Below are positions 1 to 5,402 of a stretch of DNA of 5,402 nucleotides, piece by piece. The stretch spans positions 1 to 5,402 of the forward strand of contig CAMDGJ010000200.1 of NCBI GenBank assembly GCA_945897545.1, in the 5' to 3' direction. Under the pieces are notes generated by a model. That model was not told the origin of the DNA and ran no database searches. It saw nothing but the letters and a program-made list of their open reading frames with translations. The DNA is from Flavobacterium psychrophilum (GTDB lineage: Bacteria; Bacteroidota; Bacteroidia; Flavobacteriales; Flavobacteriaceae). How positions within the stretch are numbered: position 1 is the stretch's first letter; each line of letters starts with the position of its first letter. The translations under genes were made by a program, and so were the position numbers.

Positions 1-456
1 GTTACTTTTTATTTAAAAACACTAAAAGCACCAATACAGAGAACACCAAATGATGCAACTGTAGTACAAGGTAAAAATTTGTTTGAACAAATTAATTGTG
101 TGGGTTGTCATAAATCGAGTTTGACAACAGGATATTCTCCTATTGCACCTTTATCATTCAAAGAATTTGCACCTTACACCGATTTGCTTTTGCACGATAT
201 GGGAAGTGGTCTTGATGATGGCTACACCGAAGGAAGTGCTAAAACATTTGAATGGAGAACGCCACCCCTTTGGGGAATTGGCTTGTCTGAAAGTTCTCAA
301 GGTGGCGGTATTTTTTTGATGCACGATGGTAGAGCGAGAAGTATAGAACAAGCTATTATGATGCACGGTGGCGAGGCAACAACAAGTAAAAACGCGTTTC
401 AAAACCTTTCGCAACAAGATAAAAATGCGTTGCTCAAATTTATAAAATCGTTGTAA
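1..456 (+). CDS. Di-haem oxidoreductase (DUF1111/DHOR family), C-terminal fragment
   Basis: The frame is open from base 1, so the gene starts upstream of the window; a TTG at 79 is only an internal leucine codon. The visible 151 residues match the C-terminal part of the di-haem oxidoreductase (DHOR, DUF1111, 'thiol oxidoreductase') family, periplasmic c-type cytochromes distantly related to di-haem cytochrome c peroxidases. Seen directly: one haem-binding CVGCH motif (C33, C36, H37 of the fragment), followed by the family-typical blocks LLHDMGSGL (63-71), EWRTPPLWGIG (84-94), MHDGRARS (107-114) and MHGGEA (121-126), and a C-terminal helix ending FIKSL. The family normally has several hundred residues and a second haem site, which must lie upstream. 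The stop is one base before the Rieske gene. The substrate is unknown. Family members often neighbour imelysins, suggesting an iron-linked role, but that is inference. Confidence 0.9.
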   Translation, partial: VTFYLKTLKAPIQRTPNDATVVQGKNLFEQINCVGCHKSSLTTGYSPIAPLSFKEFAPYTDLLLHDMGSGLDDGYTEGSAKTFEWRTPPLWGIGLSESSQGGGIFLMHDGRARSIEQAIMMHGGEATTSKNAFQNLSQQDKNALLKFIKSL

Positions 457-457
457 A

Positions 458-898
458 ATGGATAGAAAACAATTTTTAAAAACGTGTGGTTTTGGTTGCC
501 TTGCAGGAATTGCAGGCTTAACCTTATTACAAAGTTGTGGCACTTCGCAAGTTATAGCAAAGGAGATAAAAGGTTCGGATATTTTAGTTCCGATTTCTGA
601 TTTTGAAATTAGAAATAATCAAAAAACAGAATTTAAAAAATATATAATTATTCAAAACGAAAATTTAAAATATCCTATTTGTATCTATAGATTTAGTGCC
701 ACCGATTATTCCGCAATGCTAATGGCTTGTACGCATCAAGGTGCGGAATTACAAGTTTTTGGAGATAAATTGCAATGTTCTGCACACGGAAGTGAATTTA
801 GCAATAGAGGTGTTGTAGAAAGTAGTCCTGCAAGTACCGATTTAAGAAAATTTCCAATAACTATAGAAAATAATACTTTAAAAATATCTTTAAAATGA
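458..898 (+). CDS. Rieske [2Fe-2S] domain lipoprotein
   Basis: This is a 146-residue envelope protein with an N-terminal export signal and a C-terminal Rieske fold. After MDRKQF comes a hydrophobic stretch (about 11-25) ending in LLQSC, a lipobox with C27 as the likely lipidated cysteine. No acidic S(D/E)-type surface-export signal follows it, so a periplasm-facing anchor is likelier than surface display. Rieske ligands are present: C91/H93 in CTHQGAEL and C107/H110 in CSAHGSEF. The two extra cysteines that form the disulfide in bc1-type Rieske proteins are replaced by alanines (A96 and A109), so the cluster is of the disulfide-less ferredoxin-like type. The protein is probably a small electron carrier rather than a bc1 subunit, since no cytochrome b gene is nearby. 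The ATG lies one base after the DHOR stop and the stop overlaps the porin ATG, indicating translational coupling. The electron partner is inferred to be the DHOR. Confidence 0.9.
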   Translation: MDRKQFLKTCGFGCLAGIAGLTLLQSCGTSQVIAKEIKGSDILVPISDFEIRNNQKTEFKKYIIIQNENLKYPICIYRFSATDYSAMLMACTHQGAELQVFGDKLQCSAHGSEFSNRGVVESSPASTDLRKFPITIENNTLKISLK

Positions 899-2127
899 AA
901 TTACGATTTACAATCATTATAGTAATAACAATATTATTTAGTATAAAATCTACTGCTCAAATAGATACTAGTTTATTGAAAAGAATACCAAAAGATACTG
1001 TGAAACAAGTATTGAATATGGATGCGTTATACAACAGACCATCATTAAATATTAATAAAACACCTATTGCAATTGGTGGCTATGTAGAAACAAATTGGCA
1101 AAAACTTACTACTGATGGTGCTACCGAAGGACACCAATTTCAAGCAAGACGATTGTCTATTTTTATGTCATCGGCAATTAGCAAACGAGTAAAGTTTTTG
1201 AGTGAAATTGAGTTCGAAGATGGCGGAAAAGAAATTGCAATCGAATTTGCGTCTGTTGATGTTGAATTTCATCCATTAGTTAATTTTAGAGCAGGAATAT
1301 TGGTTAATCCAATAGGTTCTTTTAACCAAAATCACGACGGACCAAAATGGGAATTTACAGATAGACCCATCTCCGCAACCCAAATGTTGCCGGGAACTTT
1401 TAGTAATGCAGGAGTAGGATTGTTCGGAAAAAAATATTCGGGAAAATGGATGTTTGGTTATGAAGCGTATTTTTCGGGAGGTTTTGACAATTCTATAATT
1501 GAAAATGCAGAGAATAAAACTTTTTTACCTGCATCAAAAGAAAATCCCGAACGTTTTGAAGAAATAAATAGTGGAGAACCCTTGTTTACTGGAAAACTAG
1601 CCATTAGAAACAACAAAATTGGAGAAATAGGAGTATCTTATATGGGTGGGATTTATAATAAATTTCAAGAGGACGGAATTGTTATTGACGAAAAAAGACG
1701 AATTTCTATTTTTGCGTTAGATTTTAATACTACAATTCCGTGGAGTAAAACTTTTATTACATCAGAGTTTGCTTGGATAAATATAGATGTTCCATCAACC
1801 TACACGCAACAATTTGGCAACAAGCAACAAGGAGGATTTGTAGATATTGTGCAACCTGTTTTAACGCAAACGATATTGGGTTGGGAAAAAGCCGTTTTGA
1901 ATTTGGCTTGCCGATTGGAGTATGTAGATTGGAATGTTGGAACATTTAATGAAACTGGCGGAAATATTGGCGAGGATATTTGGAGCATTATGCCTGCCGT
2001 TAGTTTTAGACCAACTTCACAAACGGTAATTCGATTAAATTATCGTTTTCAAAAACAACGAGATATTTTTGGAAATCCACCTGCTATAACTGATGGATTT
2101 ATTTTTGGACTATCTACTTATTTTTAG
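895..2127 (+). CDS. Outer-membrane beta-barrel porin-like protein
   Basis: This 410-residue protein begins with a Sec signal peptide (residues 1-21: basic MKLR, then the hydrophobic IIIVITILF stretch, likely cut after STA before Q22). A short periplasmic lead is followed from about residue 57 by alternating amphipathic strands rich in aromatic and Gly residues (AIGGYVETNW, FQARRLSIFM, FRAGILVNPIGSF, GYEAYFSGGF, IGVSYMGGIYN). It ends with LSTYF, the terminal aromatic recognised by the BAM machinery. The layout resembles phosphate-selective-porin-like (OprO/OprP-type) barrels of Bacteroidota, but the substrate cannot be read from sequence. It is not a TonB-dependent receptor: no plug domain or TonB box is seen and it is about half the usual length. 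The ATG overlaps the Rieske stop (ATGA), so it is likely translated in coupling with it. It is the last gene before the convergent hairpin. Selectivity for a metal or metal complex is inferred only from its neighbours. Confidence 0.85.
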   Translation: MKLRFTIIIVITILFSIKSTAQIDTSLLKRIPKDTVKQVLNMDALYNRPSLNINKTPIAIGGYVETNWQKLTTDGATEGHQFQARRLSIFMSSAISKRVKFLSEIEFEDGGKEIAIEFASVDVEFHPLVNFRAGILVNPIGSFNQNHDGPKWEFTDRPISATQMLPGTFSNAGVGLFGKKYSGKWMFGYEAYFSGGFDNSIIENAENKTFLPASKENPERFEEINSGEPLFTGKLAIRNNKIGEIGVSYMGGIYNKFQEDGIVIDEKRRISIFALDFNTTIPWSKTFITSEFAWINIDVPSTYTQQFGNKQQGGFVDIVQPVLTQTILGWEKAVLNLACRLEYVDWNVGTFNETGGNIGEDIWSIMPAVSFRPTSQTVIRLNYRFQKQRDIFGNPPAITDGFIFGLSTYF

Positions 2128-2131
2128 AATG

Positions 2132-2184
2132 AATGTGAAACAAATAATAAACTCTAAAATTGAGTTTTTTATTTGTTTCACATT
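2132..2184. terminator. Bidirectional hairpin terminator between convergent operons
   Basis: A 23-base inverted repeat (2132-2154 against 2162-2184) with a 7-base loop pairs at 22 of 23 positions; the only mismatch is T2148 against T2168. The outer 14 bases of each arm (2132-2145 and 2171-2184) are perfectly complementary. On the + strand, the inner AAACTC/GAGTTT stem runs straight into a T tract (2165-2170). On the - strand, the same inner stem runs into a T-rich stretch, so each direction has a plausible intrinsic terminator. It starts 5 bases after the porin stop and ends 33 bases from the ATPase stop, as expected for a shared terminator of two converging transcripts. The rest of the 89-base gap is A/T-rich with no other signal seen. 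Confidence 0.8.
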
Positions 2185-2216
2185 ACTAAAAAACTAAAAG
2201 ATAAAAATAAATTACA

Positions 2217-4208
2217 CTAAAACTTTATTCGTTGAATTCTTACTGCATTTAAAATGGCTAATAATGCTACTCCAACATCAGCAAAAACGGCTTCCCACAT
2301 TGTGGCTAAACCTCCTGCACCAAGTATTAAAACTATTGCTTTTACTACAAATGCTAGAATAATATTTTGCCAAACAATTTTTTTGGTTTGTTTACCAATG
2401 TTTATAGCCATTGGAATTTTTGAAGGCATATCGTCTTGAATAACCACATCGGCAGTTTCGATGGTGGCATCGCTACCTAAACCGCCCATTGCAATACCTA
2501 CGTTGCTCAATGCTACTACTGGTGCGTCATTTACACCATCGCCAACGAATGCTACCGTTTCATTTTTAGCAATTATTTCTTTTACTTTGTTTACTTTATC
2601 TTCGGGAAGTAAATCGCCAAAAGCATTTGTAATTCCGAGTTTTTGAGCCACAAATTGTACCACATTATCTTTATCGCCACTAAACATTGTGGTTTTTATG
2701 CCTAATGCTTTTAGTTTGTTGATTGTTATTTGTGCGTCTTCTTTTATGCTGTCTGCAATGGTTAAATAGCCAACAAATTTTTTATCATAGGCAACTGCAA
2801 TTAATGTGTAAACAATTGTTGTTGGATCAATATCATAAGCAATCGAAAATTTATCCAATAGCTTGAAATTACCAACTAACAATTCTTTTCCGTTTACATT
2901 TGCTTTTAAACCGTGTCCTGATATTTCTTCGACATCTTTTAAAACTATTGTACTGTCAATTTTTCCAACATATTGATGAATAGCTGTTGCAACTGGATGT
3001 GTACTTTGACTTTCTAAAGCATTGACCATTTGCAGAATTTCTTCTTTGTTGAAATTGGCATTAAAAAGAACTTCTTGCAATTTAAAAACGCCTTCGGTCA
3101 TTGTGCCTGTTTTGTCCATAACTACATTTTGAATAGTAGCCATCACATCAAGAAAATTACTTCCTTTGAATAGAATTCCGTTTTTACTTGCTGCTCCAAT
3201 ACCTCCAAAATAACCTAATGGAATACTAATTACTAACGCGCAAGGACACGAAATAACCAAGAAAACTAATGCTCGATACAACCAATCTCTAAATATATAA
3301 TCATCTACAAAAAGCATTGGAACAACACAAATTACAATGGCTAATAATACAATAATTGGTGTATAAATTTTAGCAAATTTTCTAATGAATAATTCGGTTG
3401 GTGCTTTTTTGGCGGTAGCATCTTGCACCATTTCTAGAATTTTGGATAGTTTACTATCGGTGTAAGCAACCGTTACTTTTACTTGGCAAACCGAATTTAG
3501 GTTTATCATTCCTGCTAAAACAGTTTCTCCTTTTGCTTTGGTGTCGGGTTTACTTTCGCCTGTAAGTGCCGCTGTGTTGAATGAAGCATTATCGGAAAGT
3601 AATTCGCCATCTAAACCTAGTTTTTCTCCTGCTTTGAGTTGGATAATATCGCCAATTTTTGCAGTTGAAGCTTTGATTGTTTTAGTTACATTGTTTTCGA
3701 TAATAGTCACCTCGTCTGGTCTTTGGTCAAGTAAGGTTTTGATGTTGGCTTTTGCACGTTGCACTGCCAAAGTTTGAAAAATTTCGCCGATGGCATAAAA
3801 TAACATTACCGCAACACCTTCTGGAAATTCGCCAATAGAGAACGCTCCAACAGTTGCAATAGACATCAATAGAAATTCTGAAAATATTTCGCCTTTGCGA
3901 ATGCTTTCAAAAGCTTCTTTAACTACTGGTAAACCTACTGGAATATAAGCGACGATGTACCAACCTATTCGTACCCAACCTTTAAACCAATTTGGTGTAA
4001 AGTAATTATCAAAAGCAATGGCAAACATTAATAAAACAAAACTTATTATTGCTGGTAAAAACATTTGAAATGTTGATTTCTCTTTGCTTGAATGGTCGTG
4101 GTCGTGTCCGTCATCATCAGAATGATGCTCGGTTTTTTTATTTATTTTCTCTTCGAGTGTACAACAGGTTTGTTTTCCGTTGGCATCATATTGGTGTTGG
4201 TGTTTCAT
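2217..4208 (-). CDS. cadA: Zn/Cd/Pb-translocating P1B-2-type ATPase
   Basis: This complete 663-residue inner-membrane heavy-metal ATPase exports divalent soft metals from cytoplasm to periplasm using ATP. Motifs in order: actuator TGES (216-219), the transmembrane metal site CPC (321-323), phosphorylation site DKTGT (365-369, D365), the nucleotide-domain HP (H404-P405) and hinge GDGVND (556-561). K623 in TM7 and D644 in TM8 (ADVG) are the extra ligand signature of the Zn2+/Cd2+/Pb2+ subgroup rather than the Cu+ subgroup. Eight membrane segments are apparent, at about 47-66, 81-96, 110-126, 130-147, 282-302, 310-333, 612-631 and 635-656. There is no GMxCxxC HMA domain; instead there is a short tail with CCTLE (C15, C16, E19) and histidines at 3, 5, 28, 29, 35, 37 and 39. 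The start lies 10 bases after the DUF3703 stop, making it the last gene of the efflux operon. cadA/zntA-type naming is by subgroup; exact specificity is not determined. Confidence 0.95.
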   Translation of the reverse strand: MKHQHQYDANGKQTCCTLEEKINKKTEHHSDDDGHDHDHSSKEKSTFQMFLPAIISFVLLMFAIAFDNYFTPNWFKGWVRIGWYIVAYIPVGLPVVKEAFESIRKGEIFSEFLLMSIATVGAFSIGEFPEGVAVMLFYAIGEIFQTLAVQRAKANIKTLLDQRPDEVTIIENNVTKTIKASTAKIGDIIQLKAGEKLGLDGELLSDNASFNTAALTGESKPDTKAKGETVLAGMINLNSVCQVKVTVAYTDSKLSKILEMVQDATAKKAPTELFIRKFAKIYTPIIVLLAIVICVVPMLFVDDYIFRDWLYRALVFLVISCPCALVISIPLGYFGGIGAASKNGILFKGSNFLDVMATIQNVVMDKTGTMTEGVFKLQEVLFNANFNKEEILQMVNALESQSTHPVATAIHQYVGKIDSTIVLKDVEEISGHGLKANVNGKELLVGNFKLLDKFSIAYDIDPTTIVYTLIAVAYDKKFVGYLTIADSIKEDAQITINKLKALGIKTTMFSGDKDNVVQFVAQKLGITNAFGDLLPEDKVNKVKEIIAKNETVAFVGDGVNDAPVVALSNVGIAMGGLGSDATIETADVVIQDDMPSKIPMAINIGKQTKKIVWQNIILAFVVKAIVLILGAGGLATMWEAVFADVGVALLAILNAVRIQRIKF

Positions 4209-4218
4209 ACTATAATTG

Positions 4219-4584
4219 TTATGAATTTGAATTTATTATCTCTTGAATGTCCTTAGGCATTTCCATCGTTTTTAAAGGCGGAACATTTGCACCACCTGTA
4301 TTTCCAACAGGAATATATCCTACAAATGATTTTACTCCACCAACTAACAATCTTGGTATCTGTCCTACAACGTCTTTTGTGCTTTTTATTTTTATTCCAA
4401 ATTGTAACATTTTACAATGTACAAACGTATGTTCGTAAGGATATTTTTGTGCAATAATATGTGCTCTTTCTAAATGATACCAAGCCATATTTAAGTTATC
4501 TGCCTGTAAATTATCCTTAACTGCTTCTAACTCTTTTTTATAAAAAGGAATTAGATTGCTTGGCATTACTGTATTCATTTTCAT
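4219..4584 (-). CDS. DUF3703 family protein of a metal-efflux operon
   Basis: This 121-residue protein of unknown function is recognisable as DUF3703 by the blocks WYHLERAHIIAQ (35-46), GQIPRLL (74-80) and PVGNTGGANV (92-101). The N-terminal half looks helical. Histidines lie at H37, H42, H52 and H56 with C57 next to the last; these are possible metal ligands, but no binding is demonstrated. No signal peptide or lipobox is seen. A cytoplasmic location is therefore likely, although the segment LLVGGVKSFVGYIPVG (79-94) is mildly hydrophobic. Three in-frame ATGs compete as start (M1, M3, M7, the last at 4564-4566). The first is given here, but MPSNLIPFY at M7 would also make a sensible N-terminus, and no ribosome binding site decides it. 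It sits 16 bases after the adaptor stop and 10 bases before the ATPase start, so it is co-transcribed with metal-efflux genes and is presumably an accessory factor. Confidence 0.88.
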   Translation of the reverse strand: MKMNTVMPSNLIPFYKKELEAVKDNLQADNLNMAWYHLERAHIIAQKYPYEHTFVHCKMLQFGIKIKSTKDVVGQIPRLLVGGVKSFVGYIPVGNTGGANVPPLKTMEMPKDIQEIINSNS

Positions 4585-4600
4585 AACTTAAAAGTATTGG

Positions 4601-5365
4601 TTAGTGTTCGTGTTCTCCGCCACCTTTTGAAGTTGCTAATAAATAGAATGCTCCTTTGATTACAATTTTTGCATCGGCAGGAATTTCTTCGACTAATTTT
4701 ATTTCGGTGTAACCTAAATCGGTGGTTCCAGGAACAACTTCAATTGCTTTGAAGTGAACTTCATTATGCCCTTCTTCTTCGCCTTCGGCGTGTTCTGTAT
4801 GTACTTCGCCTTCTTTATGTTGGTGCGTTTCTTCTTTTACTTTTGGTGCTTCTTCTTGGTGTTCTTCTTGAATGTAAATGTAATATTTGTCTCCATTTCT
4901 AACAACCGCCTCTTTTGGTAATGCCTGAACTGTTTGATTTGTGATATTAATATTTGCAGCTACATACATTCCGGAAATTAAATCTTTTGCATCACTCGGA
5001 TTTATTTTGGCGTGTACCGCAACGGTTTTGCTTTCGTTAGAAAATGATTTGTTGATACCAAATATTTTTCCTTTGATGGATTTGTTGGATTGATTTGTTA
5101 AAACAAAATCAACTTCTTGACCTACTGAAATTTTACCTAAATCTTTTTCAAAAACATTCAAATCCAAGTGCATTTGGCTATTGTCTACTACTTCAAAAAG
5201 TGTCACTCCTGTTTCTGCAAATGCGCCTTTGGTTATACTAATTTTACCTACATAGCCGCTTATTGGCGAAACAATGGGAATTAAAGAAGTACTTCCGCTT
5301 AAACTTACGTGTAATGCTTGTAGTTTATTTTTAGCGGCTTGTGCCCTTGCTCTTTCTACTGCCAA
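4601..5365 (-). CDS. RND efflux periplasmic adaptor (CzcB/CusB-like), N-terminally incomplete, interrupted upstream
   Basis: This is the C-terminal 254 residues of a membrane-fusion adaptor linking an RND metal pump to an outer-membrane channel. Visible in order: the end of the helical hairpin (1-17), the second lipoyl/barrel-sandwich half (IVSPISGYVGKISITKGAF, 31-49), a beta-barrel (about 64-144, with VFEKDLGKISVGQEVDF), and a membrane-proximal domain (about 146-166 and 205-245). A His/Glu-rich segment (167-204, seven His) splits the membrane-proximal domain, and the protein ends GGGEHEH. The start given is a TTG at 5363-5365 and is almost certainly not the native start: no signal peptide or first lipoyl half is present. 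Adaptor-like sequence continues in the same frame beyond an in-frame TAA at 5378-5380. Either the gene is broken or the base is wrong. The stop is 16 bases before DUF3703, with which it forms an operon. Substrate inferred from context and His-rich parts: Zn/Cd/Co-type divalent cations. Confidence 0.85.
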   Translation of the reverse strand: MAVERARAQAAKNKLQALHVSLSGSTSLIPIVSPISGYVGKISITKGAFAETGVTLFEVVDNSQMHLDLNVFEKDLGKISVGQEVDFVLTNQSNKSIKGKIFGINKSFSNESKTVAVHAKINPSDAKDLISGMYVAANINITNQTVQALPKEAVVRNGDKYYIYIQEEHQEEAPKVKEETHQHKEGEVHTEHAEGEEEGHNEVHFKAIEVVPGTTDLGYTEIKLVEEIPADAKIVIKGAFYLLATSKGGGEHEH

Positions 5366-5402
5366 TTTTGATTTTACTTATTGAAATGTTTTTCGTGGAT
5401 TT
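5366..5402 (-). pseudogene. Upstream part of the adaptor reading frame with in-frame TAA
   Basis: Read on the - strand in the adaptor frame, these bases give NPRKTFQ, then a stop (TAA, + coordinates 5378-5380), then VKSK directly before LAVERARAQ. The residues on both sides of the stop look like the continuous helical hairpin of Bacteroidota RND adaptors (a 'KTFQ-x-VKS' type segment), so TAA most simply replaces CAA (Gln) by one C-to-T change, without a frameshift. The rest of the gene lies outside the window. A sequencing or assembly error near the sequence end is an equally good explanation. Confidence 0.6.

Noticed and set aside
79..81. TTG as a genuine start of a 125-residue small cytochrome
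   Set aside because: The frame is open back to base 1 and the residues before the TTG (KAPIQR...VVQGKN) read as normal DHOR sequence leading into the haem motif, so this is a partial gene rather than a small protein.
154..543. 129-codon open frame on the - strand opposite the DHOR and Rieske genes
   Set aside because: It lies antisense to two well-supported genes, straddles their junction, and its translation has no recognisable domain or composition; it is a shadow frame.
1757..1988. Two overlapping 62-codon - strand frames within the porin gene
   Set aside because: They overlap each other in different frames, sit opposite strongly conserved porin coding sequence, and show no protein-like motifs.
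2254..2646. Two 61-codon + strand frames opposite the ATPase C-terminal half
   Set aside because: They mirror the hinge and TM7-TM8 coding region; their Ser/Thr/Pro-rich translations are typical of antisense reading of a real gene.
3538..3777. 79-codon + strand frame opposite the ATPase actuator domain
   Set aside because: It lies fully inside the ATPase gene, opposite the conserved TGES region, with no independent support.
4080..4135. Possible short tandem repeat (tggtcgtggtcgtgtccgtc)
   Set aside because: It is the coding sequence of the His/Asp-rich tail of the ATPase; the repetition follows from alternating GAC/CAT-type codons, not from a separate repeat element.
4049..4438. Two + strand frames spanning the ATPase start and the DUF3703 gene
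   Set aside because: They run antisense to the ATPase N-terminus and to DUF3703 and give no recognisable product. The apparent length comes from the A/T-rich strand lacking stops by chance.

Overview
The window looks like chromosomal (or large-contig) DNA of a low-GC member of the Bacteroidota, probably flavobacterial or related. The evidence is a strongly A/T-biased base composition, A-rich rather than GGAGG-like sequence in front of start codons, a lipoprotein signal ending in LLQSC, a porin signal peptide ending in STAQ, and protein families typical of that phylum. This placement is inferred from sequence character, not from a marker gene.

Two convergent gene sets meet at about 2.13-2.22 kb. 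The left set (+ strand, 1-2127) is three tightly packed genes: the C-terminal third of a di-haem oxidoreductase of the DUF1111/DHOR family (cut off by the window start), a small Rieske [2Fe-2S] lipoprotein, and an outer-membrane beta-barrel porin-like protein. The stop and start codons of the first pair are one base apart and those of the second pair overlap (ATGA). They are therefore probably one transcript encoding an envelope redox and uptake module. DHOR proteins commonly sit beside imelysins in iron-linked loci, so a role in iron or metal acquisition is a reasonable but unproven inference; the imelysin would have to lie outside the window.

The right set (- strand, 5402 down to 2217) is a divalent-metal efflux operon, transcribed in the order RND periplasmic adaptor (CzcB/CusB-like, interrupted), DUF3703 protein, Zn/Cd-type P1B-2 ATPase. 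Gaps of 16 and 10 bases support co-transcription. The ATPase would move Zn2+/Cd2+/Pb2+ from cytoplasm to periplasm, and the RND system (its pump and outer-membrane channel would lie upstream, beyond 5402) would carry the metal across the outer membrane. Both the ATPase and the adaptor carry added His/acid-rich segments.

The 89-base gap between the two sets contains a 23-bp, nearly perfect hairpin that can terminate transcription from both sides. The most notable irregularity is an in-frame TAA at 5378-5380 inside the adaptor reading frame, with plausible adaptor coding sequence on both sides: either a nonsense mutation or a sequence error close to the window end. No RNA gene, CRISPR array, insertion sequence or phage element was seen.
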